From Saprospiraceae bacterium (lineage in GTDB: Bacteria > Bacteroidota > Bacteroidia > Chitinophagales > Saprospiraceae), in assembly GCA_016722285.1 (NCBI GenBank), contig JADKGI010000030.1:248001-312000 (forward strand): DNA of 64,000 bases, written 5' to 3'. The notes beneath the pieces were generated by a model. The model was not told where the DNA came from. It did no database searches and saw nothing but the letters and a program-made list of their open reading frames with translations. Positions 38,686 through 48,093 of this stretch are shown here, one piece after another. The translations under genes were made by a program, and so were the position numbers. How positions within the stretch are numbered: position 1 is the first letter of the stretch; each line of letters begins with the position of its first letter.

Positions 38686-39360
38686 ATGGAATTGATTTAT
38701 TTAATTAAAAACTTCCCTGACAGACTATTGAGAATTGTCCGGCACTTGGGCTTTCCATTTTATAAGATTAAAACTCAGCCATGTCCATCTGAAAGCTTAT
38801 CAGAGTGGTTTTCAGATCTTTTATTTTATTTATTGGACATCTTTGGCCTGCCGGAAATTCATCAGAGTTTAAATCGTTTATTTAAATGGAATACGAGATT
38901 ATTGACAAAAGAAGAAGAAGAACTTGGCAAAAGCATTTTTGGAGATTCTGTTGATTTCTTAAGAGTGAGAATAGACGATAAAGCTGTGATGGGTACCAAA
39001 AAAATGGCATTGGCCTATGTGAGTTTTAATACTATCAATTACAGATATAAAATAAAGCCCGAAATATTTATCCATGAAATGGTGCATATATGGCAATATC
39101 AGCGATTTGGAAGCATCTATATAGGACGTGCTATAAAAGCTCAGAAAAGTAAGGAAGGTTATGACTATGGTGGGGTAGCCAATTTATATAAAACAATGCT
39201 CCGCGGGGGAACCTTATTGAATTTTAATTTCGAACAACAGGCGGATATCATTGAGGATTACTACAAGGTATTAAAAAATACTTCGTCACACGGACCAATG
39301 ATTATTAATATTTATAGCTATTTTGCTGAAGATCTGAGCCAGATTAACAATGCAGAATAG
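38686..39360 (+). CDS. Unrecognised protein with an HExxH zinc-protease-like motif
   Basis: 224 residues, no signal peptide and no clear membrane helix. HEMVHIWQYQ at 130-139 contains HExxH, as in DUF4157-type and other putative zinc metalloproteins, followed by Gly-rich YDYGGVANLYKTML. A Glu in FNFEQQADIIEDYY downstream could be the third ligand (HEMVH..E). I recognise no specific family. It starts three bases after the permease stop and so is probably in the same operon. The pairing hints at an envelope-related role, but this is weak. Confidence 0.7.
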   Translation: MELIYLIKNFPDRLLRIVRHLGFPFYKIKTQPCPSESLSEWFSDLLFYLLDIFGLPEIHQSLNRLFKWNTRLLTKEEEELGKSIFGDSVDFLRVRIDDKAVMGTKKMALAYVSFNTINYRYKIKPEIFIHEMVHIWQYQRFGSIYIGRAIKAQKSKEGYDYGGVANLYKTMLRGGTLLNFNFEQQADIIEDYYKVLKNTSSHGPMIINIYSYFAEDLSQINNAE

Positions 39361-39493
39361 TTCAGATTCAGAAACTGAAACGAATAATTTTTGAAACCTA
39401 AATTGTACTCATTGTAATTTTGGAAAAAGTTGGCATTTGAAATAAGAATTAAAGCCTGTTCAAAATTTAGTTGAAAGAGTGATATGATAAATT

Positions 39494-39501
39494 TATCTTT
39501 G
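39494..39501 (+). promoter_or_regulatory. Candidate -7 element for ung
   Basis: TATCTTTG matches TANNTTTG, 27 bases before the TTG start at 39529. Its position supports that non-ATG start. Confidence 0.5.
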
Positions 39502-39528
39502 TCATTTACAGAAAAACTAAATTAATTT

Positions 39529-40205
39529 TTGAAACCTGAAAATGTACAAATAACACAAGCATGGCGGGATGCTTTGAAAAATGAGTTTCAAGCACCTTAT
39601 TTTGATGAGCTTGCGGCAAAATTGCATTTTTTGAGATCTGAAGGGAGAATTATTTTTCCTCCCGGGAATCTTATATTTAATGCCTACAATATGACAGAGC
39701 CTAAAGACATCAAAGTTATCATCATTGGGCAGGATCCATATCACAATTTAGGTGAAGCTATGGGACTTAGCTTTTCAGTGCCAAGAGATGTAAGGATTCC
39801 TCCATCTCTGAAAAATATTTATAAAGAATTGGTAAACGATATTGGTATTCTACTTCCTTCACATGGAGATCTGACTTTTTGGGCATCACAGGGTGTATTT
39901 TTGCTCAATGCCGTATTAACAGTTGAAAAAAATAAGCCAGCTTCCCACAGAGACATTGGATGGCAAAATTTTACGGACCATACGATAAAGTACCTTTCTG
40001 AACATTTAGAAGGACTAGTGTATATGCTGTGGGGGAACTTTGCCAAAAGCAAAAAAACCCTGATAAATCATGATAAAAATCTGGTTCTTGAATCAGTTCA
40101 CCCTTCTCCATTGGCTGGAAATGCTTTCCAGGGATGCCGCCACTTTTCAAAAGCCAATGATTATATTAAATCTCAGGAAAACAGGTAATAGACTGGCAAC
40201 TATAG
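39529..40205 (+). CDS. ung: Uracil-DNA glycosylase, TTG start, with a one-base deletion near the C-terminus
   Basis: Family-1 UDG with the water-activating motif GQDPYHNLGEAMGLSFSV, LLNAVLTVEKNKPASH, YMLWGNFAKSKK and the DNA-intercalating HPSPLAGNAFQGCRHF. It removes uracil from DNA. The frame ends early at KSQENR. Adding one G to the GG before AAAACAGG (about 40184) gives SQGKQVIDWQL and a stop at 40203-40205. The conserved C-terminal IDW of UDGs is thus restored, total 225 residues. No ATG fits the N-terminus; TTG at 39529 is 27 bases after a -7 element. Confidence 0.95.
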
Positions 40206-40217
40206 CCGACATAAGCT

Positions 40218-41222
40218 CTAAAGAAGTTTTATCCGCATCAGATATTTGTGTGCTGTCATATAAAGATATTTTTCATCAGAATCAAAAGCACAATTAGCCG
40301 TGGCAACTCCGGAATTAAAAGTTCCAAGATGTCTGCCATCAGGGCTAAATACCAATACTCCTCCTGGTCCCGTCGCAAACAGATATCCCTTTTTACTCAT
40401 TTTCATGCCGTCTGGAAGTCCTTTATTATTAGCCACAAGAGAAGTTTTATTGGCAAAAATGGCATCAGACACTATTTTTTTATTTTCGTCAAGATTATAT
40501 TTTTTCCATATAGCACTATCAGGATCCGAGTTGGCAACATACATTATTCGTTCATCAATGCTGAAAGCAATTCCATTGGGTTTGGATAACGTGCTGTCAA
40601 GCAATAGAATCTTTCCATCACTTTTTAATCTGTACACACCATTAAATTTAATCTCTTTAACACTGTCATTGTCCATACCAGGAAGGCCATATGGCGGATC
40701 AGTAAAAAAGATATCTCCGTCAGTAGTAATGTATAGGTCATTTGGGCTACTGAATTTTTTACCATTATAGAATTCAGCTAAAAATAGAAAACTGTCCTTT
40801 GGATTTGACAGGGGAGATAACATTTTTGCGACCGATCTATTCCCATGCTGGCATAATATTAATTGATTTTCCTTATTTATTGCTAGCCCATTAGACCCTT
40901 CTTTGCCGCCGCGTGTATCGGATATGGTATAGCCTGAAGGTTTCAGATATATCTTTTTACCATTTTTTTCATCCCAAGAATATATGGTATTTTCAGGAAC
41001 GTCAGAAAATAGGACTTTATTTTCCGAAGGCAACCACAAGGGACCCTCCGACCAGGTAAACCCATCGGCGAGAATTTCAATCTTCATTGAAGTGTCCACA
41101 ATCGTAGTCATTTCGGCATCCAATACCTCGATTTTTGGGACAGGATCATTTTCTTCCACTGTTTTCTCTTTGCATGATAAGATAAATATGACTGCCAGCA
41201 GAAGGATAAATTTGTATTTCAT
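40218..41222 (-). CDS. SMP-30/gluconolactonase-like lipoprotein
   Basis: 334 residues. The start MKYKFILLLAVIFILSCKE is a lipoprotein signal with the lipobox Cys at residue 17. The six-bladed propeller of the SMP-30/Gnl family follows: FTWSEGPLWLPSENKVLFSD (the metal-binding Glu), SSPNDLYITTDGDIFFTDPPYG (Asn), LSKPNGIAFSIDERIMYV and LPDGMKMSKKGYLFATGPGGV (Asp). Such enzymes hydrolyse sugar lactones such as gluconolactone. It converges on ung with a 12-base gap after the restored ung stop. Confidence 0.92.
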   Translation of the reverse strand: MKYKFILLLAVIFILSCKEKTVEENDPVPKIEVLDAEMTTIVDTSMKIEILADGFTWSEGPLWLPSENKVLFSDVPENTIYSWDEKNGKKIYLKPSGYTISDTRGGKEGSNGLAINKENQLILCQHGNRSVAKMLSPLSNPKDSFLFLAEFYNGKKFSSPNDLYITTDGDIFFTDPPYGLPGMDNDSVKEIKFNGVYRLKSDGKILLLDSTLSKPNGIAFSIDERIMYVANSDPDSAIWKKYNLDENKKIVSDAIFANKTSLVANNKGLPDGMKMSKKGYLFATGPGGVLVFSPDGRHLGTFNSGVATANCAFDSDEKYLYMTAHKYLMRIKLL

Positions 41223-41268
41223 ATTATATTATTTTGAAGGTTTTACTGGTGAGTAAAATCATTAAAGT

Positions 41269-42156
41269 TTATTCTTTTTCCAATTTTTTGGAAAATATAT
41301 GGAGCTTCCAGAGATTAAACAAAGATATTGATGGATTTTGAGATAATAAATTATTATGAATTTTTTCTTCAATTTTACGGTAAACCCTTTCAAATGATTT
41401 TAGCAATCCATATTTGGATAAAAATGTATAACTCCTGGTAAGTCGTGTTGCAAAAGTGGCATCCTGTTTATAGATATTTGCCAGGTTTTCTATAGCATTC
41501 TCAGTTTTATTTAGAAATACAGTGTTTACTTCCAATCCACCGTGAATGACAGGATTATCGATGTGACCAATAGATATACCGGACTTTTTAAGTAACCCGG
41601 CATAATGCAGGTCTTCATATCCATAGGAACTAAAAGATTCATCAAACGAAAATTGTGTGAACAGTTCTTCTGTAATCAGAAAATTGTTTGACTGAAAGTT
41701 TAACCAAGGATCCCGTTTCCTTTTTCGGGCAGGGAGTGCTTCTCTTTTTGTTCCGTATTTCCAATGAAGAATTTTCTTTTTGGCTTTAGGTTTATTGGGT
41801 CCATAAGTTCTGCCGCCGTAAATGATTTGTGCCTGGTCTAAATTGTCGAGATAATTTTTAATAAAATCTTTTGATTTCACGATACTATCTCCGTCCAAAA
41901 ACAATAGGTATTTAAAATATGCGGCCTTTCCAAGCCAGTTTCGTATCCTGCTTCTCCCAAGGTTTTCAGTCATCTCTGTGTAATTAATGTCAATTTTGAA
42001 TGCAAGTTCATGGTTCATTTCTTTGTACTTTTGTTCAGAACCATCATCAAAACAAAGTATCTGGTGATTAATTCTCAACTTGTTGCACTGTTTTGAGAGT
42101 GTATAAACGAGAGGCCTTACATCCTGATTATATATAGGAATGAGTATTGAAAGCAT
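41269..42156 (-). CDS. Glycosyltransferase family 2
   Basis: 295 residues. The GT-A fold begins SILIPIYNQDVRPLVYTL with ILCFDDGSEQKYKE. The DxD-type motif is FLDGDSIVKSKDF, and the acceptor-side acidic motif is SFSSYGYEDLHYAG. Members transfer sugars from nucleotide sugars to surface glycans. The acceptor cannot be told. No neighbouring polysaccharide genes are present; the gene is 46 bases upstream of the SMP-30 gene on the same strand and may be co-transcribed with it. Confidence 0.9.
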   Translation of the reverse strand: MLSILIPIYNQDVRPLVYTLSKQCNKLRINHQILCFDDGSEQKYKEMNHELAFKIDINYTEMTENLGRSRIRNWLGKAAYFKYLLFLDGDSIVKSKDFIKNYLDNLDQAQIIYGGRTYGPNKPKAKKKILHWKYGTKREALPARKRKRDPWLNFQSNNFLITEELFTQFSFDESFSSYGYEDLHYAGLLKKSGISIGHIDNPVIHGGLEVNTVFLNKTENAIENLANIYKQDATFATRLTRSYTFLSKYGLLKSFERVYRKIEEKIHNNLLSQNPSISLFNLWKLHIFSKKLEKE

Positions 42157-42240
42157 AAGAATAATCTTCAGACAATTCGTAAAATTAGCCGTAATATCTA
42201 ATAAAAAGAAGATGAATTGTACATCTAATTGTAATTTTAT

Positions 42241-43461
42241 GTGTTTTTATTAAAAATTGGCAGCATGCATACTAATAGCGACATCGAAATACTTATTAAG
42301 GACCCAAAAATAAATCCAGAATTAAAAATTATTGCAGAAAAAGTAAAGAATGGAATCAGGATTTCTAATGAAGATGCTTTGCTACTATTTAATCAGGCAA
42401 GCTTACCTTTTACCGGGATTTTAGCAAACTACATTCGTGAAAAAAAGCATGGAGACATTACCTATTTCAATAGAAATTTTCATATAGAACCTACTAATAT
42501 TTGTCTTTATACCTGTACTTTTTGTTCCTATTCCAGATTAATCAAAAAACGAGAAGAGGGGTGGGAATATACTCATGACGAAATCATGGATATTGTCAGG
42601 AAATATGACGATCAACCGGTTACTGAAGTGCATATAGTTGGTGGCGTTCTTCCAAAATACGATGTTAAATTTTATACAACTTTATTCAAAGGAATTAAAG
42701 CACATCGACCTGATTTACACATTAAAGCTCTTACACCGGTTGAATATCATTATATCTTTAAAAAAGATAAGTTGACTTATGCTGAAGGTATGCAGCTAAT
42801 GCTCGAATCCGGTCTTGATTCCATGCCGGGGGGAGGGGCTGAAATATTTCACCCTGAGGTTAGGGATCAGATTGCCGGTGGCAAATGTAGTGGGGAGCAG
42901 TGGCTTAATATTCATGAAATCTGGCATAAACTGGGTAAAAAGTCTAATGCAACTATGCTTTACGGTCACATTGAGGAATATTTCCACAGAGTAGATCACC
43001 TTGACAAATTGCGCCAATTACAGGATAAAACCAATGGTTTTCAGACGTTTATCCCCCTCAAATTCAGGAATGAAAATAACCAGCTTTCACATTTACCCGA
43101 GTCTTCCGCATTGGAAGACCTGCGTAATTATGCAATTTCCCGCATTTATCTTGATAACTTTGATCATATCAAATCATATTGGCCTATGATTGGAAGAGAT
43201 ATGGCTCAATTGTCATTGGCATTTGGTGTAGATGACATTGACGGAACGATAGATGACACAACCAAAATATATTCCATGGCAGGTTCAGAAGAACAAAACC
43301 CGGCTATGAATACTGAGCAACTTGTTAATTTGATAAAACGTGTTGGACGCCGGCCGGTAGAAAGAGATACACTTTATAACGTTGTGAAAGATTATACAGA
43401 TGCCATATTTAGCACGGATAATGAGTATAAAAGCTATGTTTCATTGCCTGTTCTTAATTGA
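42241..43461 (+). CDS. mqnE: Aminodeoxyfutalosine synthase MqnE
   Basis: 406 residues, radical SAM enzyme with CLYTCTFCSYSR (CxxxCxxC) in the first third. The following HIVGGVLPKY, HIKALTPVEYHYIFKKDK and MPGGGAEIFHPEVRDQI are characteristic of MqnE, which condenses a chorismate-derived substrate with SAM in the futalosine menaquinone pathway. The paralogue MqnC is the alternative, but the CTFCSY context favours MqnE. The start could be ATG 42241 or, nearer to the family N-terminus, ATG 42265 (MHTNSDIEILIK). It is divergent from the glycosyltransferase gene. Confidence 0.92.
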   Translation: MFLLKIGSMHTNSDIEILIKDPKINPELKIIAEKVKNGIRISNEDALLLFNQASLPFTGILANYIREKKHGDITYFNRNFHIEPTNICLYTCTFCSYSRLIKKREEGWEYTHDEIMDIVRKYDDQPVTEVHIVGGVLPKYDVKFYTTLFKGIKAHRPDLHIKALTPVEYHYIFKKDKLTYAEGMQLMLESGLDSMPGGGAEIFHPEVRDQIAGGKCSGEQWLNIHEIWHKLGKKSNATMLYGHIEEYFHRVDHLDKLRQLQDKTNGFQTFIPLKFRNENNQLSHLPESSALEDLRNYAISRIYLDNFDHIKSYWPMIGRDMAQLSLAFGVDDIDGTIDDTTKIYSMAGSEEQNPAMNTEQLVNLIKRVGRRPVERDTLYNVVKDYTDAIFSTDNEYKSYVSLPVLN

Positions 43462-43477
43462 ACGGGATGGCTTTAAT

Positions 43478-46400
43478 CTAATTTGTTATTATCACTTTTT
43501 TGGTGACCCATCTGTCTTTTAATTTGAACCTGATAAGATACATACCATTTCCTGCATATATAAATTTCCTTGTATCGAGGTAATAATTGGTTTGCTTATA
43601 GTCCAAAAAAGTTTGAAATATCATTTTACCGGATGAATTATACACCTGAAGAGCTTCCATTGGTAAGCCAGATAAATTTTCAACATAAAGAAAATCAGTA
43701 ACCGGATTAGGATATATTTTTATTACAGCTGTGATTTCATCTTCCACAGAAGTAGTAAGTGATAAAAAGATGCTGTTTATTCTAAGCATGCATCCAAATG
43801 AATCAACCACTATTAAATTGTAAATGCCAATAGATACATTGTTTAGTTTTTTATCAGTTCCAATTATTTGGCCATCTTTATACCATTCATATCTGAAAGG
43901 GCTCTTTCCACCGGATACTGAAGCTTCCAAACTTCCGTTTTTAAGTACTGAGCTGGTCGGAGATACTTTCTCAATATTTTCCAGAATTATTGGCGGATTG
44001 ACAGAGCCTATCACAATTCCGCTTACAAAAGCCACACAATCAAGGGAGTCACCAACTATTATTGTGTATTTACCTGGAGGAAGCGAATCCAGGGGATAAT
44101 TTACCTGACCTTCTGATGTGGATAAATCCAAAGTATAATTGCTATATATTCCGTTGATTTTCAAGTCAATTTTTCCATCAAAACTATTAAAGCATGTTGC
44201 AGGTTTTGTAGTTGCTGTGGCTGACAAAGAACAGAGCCCACCCCCGACAATAGCATATCCACTCTTTTGGCACTTATTTGCATCTTCAATGATGTAGGTG
44301 TACCATCCGGGAGCTAAGTTTTCCACTTTTAGTCCAGTTCTGCCATTGTTCCACAAGATCAGAAAAGGGGCTTTACCTCCGGAGATCTGTAACGATATCT
44401 TCCCATCGTATTTACCTGCTATAGTTTCGTGTGTAACCGATTCGGTGACACTCAAGGAATCCAGCTGTTCTATTTTGAAGGAATCCTGAACTGAACAATG
44501 CTTCATATCAGTAATGGTGACTTTATATGTACCTCTGGTAAGTCCGGTTACTGAGCTACCCTTTAGAGATGGATCAGACCAAAAATAGTCCAAAGTGCCA
44601 ACTCCACCTTTTACAATCAGTCTTATAGAAGCATTTCCATTATCAGAACAATGCACATCCTGAATTTCTTTATCAGTTATAATAATGCTTTCCGTATTTG
44701 ATATCTTAAATGAATCAATTGCCAGACATTGGTTTATATCTGTAACACTTACCGTATAACTTCCTTCGCCAAGATTTGCGATATTTTTGGTATTTGAGCC
44801 ATTATTCCATTTATATTCAAGACTATCTTTTCCACCTTTTGTATTTATATTAATAAATCCTGATTTTGATCCGGGGCATATTTCTACTACAGCAGTGTCT
44901 ATTGAGATTTGTAAAGGTGGCGGTTGAGAAATAGTAAAAGACTCGGGCAAACTTTTACACCCATTCCTGTCAGTAGCTGTAACCGAATAATTTCCTGATT
45001 TTACTTTGTTTATGGCAGGTCCGAAAGATCCGGTTGACCATTCATATTTCAATTGCTCATCCGGTAGAATATATGCTGAGCCTGTACTTTCTCCATAACA
45101 TTTTACGTGATCAATTACAGCATTTGGGATCATAAATCGAGCGCCTGCTGTTATTGTAAATGAGTCTGATGCCATACAATTATTTGTATCGGAAACTAGT
45201 ACTTTATATTTTCCTGCAAAGAGAGAATGGTTTTCTAAGGTATTAACCTCATTTGACCACAATACACTATAGTCACCAACAGCATTGGAGATTTTGATAG
45301 AAATATATCCATTTCCTACCTCAGCGCAAATTGGATTTATAATAGTATCCAGAGTGATTTTTAACTGTTCGGGTTCATTTAGTACTATTGTTCCATGAAT
45401 ATTACAACCTTTTTCATCGGTTATTGAATAACCATATTCTCCTGAAATGAGTTTTTCAATTTCTGACGTGGTCTGACCATTCGACCATACAAAATTGTGA
45501 AATCCCGTTCCCCCTTCTGTAATAATATTAATTCGCCCATCTCTTCCTCCAAAACATGTGATATCATTTTTCACTGCCGAATGTAACACTAACTGTTTTG
45601 GTTGGGTGATTTCGTATGTCTTTTCCTTATTGCAGCCTGTCCCAGTATCGGTCACAGTGACAGTATATGTTCCAGTAGTTAATTCTTTAATGGATACATC
45701 ATTGATCATATTTGACCAACTATATAATGGTGCCCCGATTGTTCCTTTGGTATTTATAGATATTGAAGCATCATTCCCACCAAAGCAACTTACATGCTTT
45801 ATATCTTCTTCAATCGATATCAAAGGGGGTTCGTTTATGTTTATATCAATTTTTGAAAAGCAATCAAACAAATCAGTAATAGTCACCTGGTAGAGCCCGG
45901 CTTTCAAATTGTTAACCGTACTTGTATTTCCGGAGAAAAAAGTTCCATTTGACCAGTTAAATGTGTAATCCGGGTTTCCGCCGGAAGCTGCGATTGAGAT
46001 AGAACCATCATTCACCCCAAAGCAGGATACATCTTTGAGGGCATTTATTTTACCACTTATGGACTCAGGTGCAGTAATTTGAAAAGACTTAGTCTTAATA
46101 CACCCTATGCTATCTGTTACTGTAACTGTAAAAATATTTGTTTCCAGGTTTTTAAGAGATAAACCTTTTTCTCCATTTGACCACTCATAAAGAAACTGTG
46201 ATGACCCACCTGAAGTATTAAGGGTTATTTCTCCATTATTTTGATTATTGCAACTTGGATTGCGAATGTCTCCTTCTATTAATATTTCCGGCGCAGCTAC
46301 AATACTTGTGGAAGTATTTTTACTACATCCATTCTGATCCGTTACAGTTACCTGGTATTGGCCCGATGCTACCTGTGATATATTTGCAGTGGTTGCCCCT

Positions 46401-47308
46401 GTTGACCACAAATAAGAATAGAGGCCTGTACCACCTATCGCATTTATAGAAGTTTTGCCATTATTAATACCATTGCAAGCATAAGTATCTTTTGGATAAA
46501 GCAAAATTTCTGGTGGAGAAGGAATATTTACAGACACAACAGTAGAATCACCATCACTATCCTTAATGGTCACCTTATTAACACCTGCCGAAAGTGCAGA
46601 ATTAATTGTATTAGTAGCACCATTGCTCCAATAATAGGTATAATTTCCGGAACCACCAGTGGCAAATACCGCAGCAGCCCCGTCAGAAGAATCTGAGCAA
46701 CTTGTACCTGTGACGTTACTTATGTTAATAGACAAAGGTGCATTATTTTGGATTGATATCTGACGAATGGTCAAAACTACCCTATCCAGGCTATTGGAGT
46801 CATTTCCATCTGCAATGATACCTGATGCATAAAATTTAATTAATGAATTATTAGGTATAGTGGATGGAGCTTTCCAATCAACAGAAAAAGCCACTTCTTT
46901 TGTTTCCGTAAATGTTGCCGCCGGGGCGTGTCCAAAATAAGTTCTGCCTCCAAATACAGTAGTGATATCTGTACCGGGAGTATTATTTTCCATACTTCCG
47001 GCATTTGCATTGGAGCCGGTGAGTGCTACAAGTTGAAATCCCGCTTTTCTTGCATTTCCATTGGGGTTTGTTATTCTTACTGTAAGCCTGTAAGTCTGAT
47101 TTCTAATAATAGTGGACGGCAAACCACTCAATGTAATATTACCATCTAAAGAAGGGTTATTTCCATTATGGCAAGTGCTGCAATTAGAATCTCCGGGCGC
47201 ACCGGTATATCCTGAATTGGGTGTGACAGGATGCAGGCCTGAATTGGCGAGTCCAAATATTATGGAAAGAATGATGGCAGCTGCATATAGTTTATTATTG
47301 CCTGTCAT
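43478..47308 (-). CDS. T9SS type A cargo with CxxCH domain and about 13 SprB-like repeats
   Basis: 1276 residues. Signal peptide at about 1-22. Residues about 25-195 look like a choice-of-anchor V domain with NSGYTGAPGDSNCSTCHNG, giving a heme-type CSTCH at 43-47. From about 200 to 1190 I count about 13 tandem repeats of about 70-80 residues, each with C-F-G--DG-I-I---GG, a Y-W-NG-T core and Y-V-V-D--GC-, which is the SprB repeat of gliding-motility adhesins. The last 80 residues are a T9SS type A sorting domain (IKIYPNPVTDFLYVEN..GNGMYLIRFK). It should be secreted and held at the cell surface. Cargo function is likely adhesion or surface structure. Confidence 0.9.
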   Translation of the reverse strand: MTGNNKLYAAAIILSIIFGLANSGLHPVTPNSGYTGAPGDSNCSTCHNGNNPSLDGNITLSGLPSTIIRNQTYRLTVRITNPNGNARKAGFQLVALTGSNANAGSMENNTPGTDITTVFGGRTYFGHAPAATFTETKEVAFSVDWKAPSTIPNNSLIKFYASGIIADGNDSNSLDRVVLTIRQISIQNNAPLSINISNVTGTSCSDSSDGAAAVFATGGSGNYTYYWSNGATNTINSALSAGVNKVTIKDSDGDSTVVSVNIPSPPEILLYPKDTYACNGINNGKTSINAIGGTGLYSYLWSTGATTANISQVASGQYQVTVTDQNGCSKNTSTSIVAAPEILIEGDIRNPSCNNQNNGEITLNTSGGSSQFLYEWSNGEKGLSLKNLETNIFTVTVTDSIGCIKTKSFQITAPESISGKINALKDVSCFGVNDGSISIAASGGNPDYTFNWSNGTFFSGNTSTVNNLKAGLYQVTITDLFDCFSKIDININEPPLISIEEDIKHVSCFGGNDASISINTKGTIGAPLYSWSNMINDVSIKELTTGTYTVTVTDTGTGCNKEKTYEITQPKQLVLHSAVKNDITCFGGRDGRINIITEGGTGFHNFVWSNGQTTSEIEKLISGEYGYSITDEKGCNIHGTIVLNEPEQLKITLDTIINPICAEVGNGYISIKISNAVGDYSVLWSNEVNTLENHSLFAGKYKVLVSDTNNCMASDSFTITAGARFMIPNAVIDHVKCYGESTGSAYILPDEQLKYEWSTGSFGPAINKVKSGNYSVTATDRNGCKSLPESFTISQPPPLQISIDTAVVEICPGSKSGFININTKGGKDSLEYKWNNGSNTKNIANLGEGSYTVSVTDINQCLAIDSFKISNTESIIITDKEIQDVHCSDNGNASIRLIVKGGVGTLDYFWSDPSLKGSSVTGLTRGTYKVTITDMKHCSVQDSFKIEQLDSLSVTESVTHETIAGKYDGKISLQISGGKAPFLILWNNGRTGLKVENLAPGWYTYIIEDANKCQKSGYAIVGGGLCSLSATATTKPATCFNSFDGKIDLKINGIYSNYTLDLSTSEGQVNYPLDSLPPGKYTIIVGDSLDCVAFVSGIVIGSVNPPIILENIEKVSPTSSVLKNGSLEASVSGGKSPFRYEWYKDGQIIGTDKKLNNVSIGIYNLIVVDSFGCMLRINSIFLSLTTSVEDEITAVIKIYPNPVTDFLYVENLSGLPMEALQVYNSSGKMIFQTFLDYKQTNYYLDTRKFIYAGNGMYLIRFKLKDRWVTKKVIITN

Positions 47309-47493
47309 TACTGGTTGTTTTCATTTATACAGGACTATAGCAACTTGCCTTTTAAATACTTTATTTTAGGATGAAAAGAGTAAATATACTTCTAAATACA
47401 TTGGAGCACTTCGTTCTAAAAAATAAATCAATCCTCAGGCAATTGGTATTTTATCCCTTAATGTACAAAATTAATGTTAAACGATAAATAACT

Positions 47494-48093
47494 TTAAAAA
47501 TTGGCGTGAAATTTTTCAAGATAGCTGATAATATATTTACCTAAGATGTCAAATTCGATATTTACCTTATCACCAACTTTTAATATTCTGAAGTTTGTGA
47601 GCTGATGAGTGAAAGGAATGATCGCTACGGTAAAAGATGTACAATCTATATCTGCAATTGTCAGACTTACCCCATTTATGCAAATCGAGCCTTTTGAAAC
47701 CACTAATTTACTGAATTCGTCAGGTAAATTAAATTTGAAATACCAGCTTCCTTCAGCCTCTGACATTTCTTTGCAAATTACATATGTATCTACATGACCC
47801 TGAACAAAATGTCCATCCATCCTACTATTTGCCAGTAATGATCTTTCGAGATTAACCTCTCCATGTTTCTGCCAGGAATCAAGATTTGATTTTATCAAAG
47901 TCTCATGTACTGCAGTTACTGTATGAGTTTCATTCGTTTTTGATACGACAGTGAGACAAACACCGTTATGTGAAATACTTTGATCTATATAGGCATCTTT
48001 GCTTATAGATGACTCAATTACAAATTTTTTATTTTGTCCATCGGAGATAATGTCTTTTATTATTCCTGTTGTTTCTACAATACCACTAAACAT
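47494..48093 (-). CDS. ribE: Riboflavin synthase, alpha subunit
   Basis: 199 residues built of two lumazine-binding repeats. The first starts MFSGIVETTGIIKD with SISHNGVCLTVV; the second has GHFVQGHVDTYVICKE and VSKGSICINGVSLTIADI. The enzyme dismutates two 6,7-dimethyl-8-ribityllumazine molecules to riboflavin. Its ATG overlaps the stop of the upstream T9SS type B gene by one base (TAATG), so the genes are translationally linked. No other rib gene is in the window. Confidence 0.97.
   Translation of the reverse strand: MFSGIVETTGIIKDIISDGQNKKFVIESSISKDAYIDQSISHNGVCLTVVSKTNETHTVTAVHETLIKSNLDSWQKHGEVNLERSLLANSRMDGHFVQGHVDTYVICKEMSEAEGSWYFKFNLPDEFSKLVVSKGSICINGVSLTIADIDCTSFTVAIIPFTHQLTNFRILKVGDKVNIEFDILGKYIISYLEKFHANF

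Noticed and set aside
43478..47308. SprB-like repeats as a CRISPR-like or tandem DNA repeat
   Set aside because: The repeat is at protein level; the DNA copies have diverged and the reading frame is continuous, so it is one coding gene.
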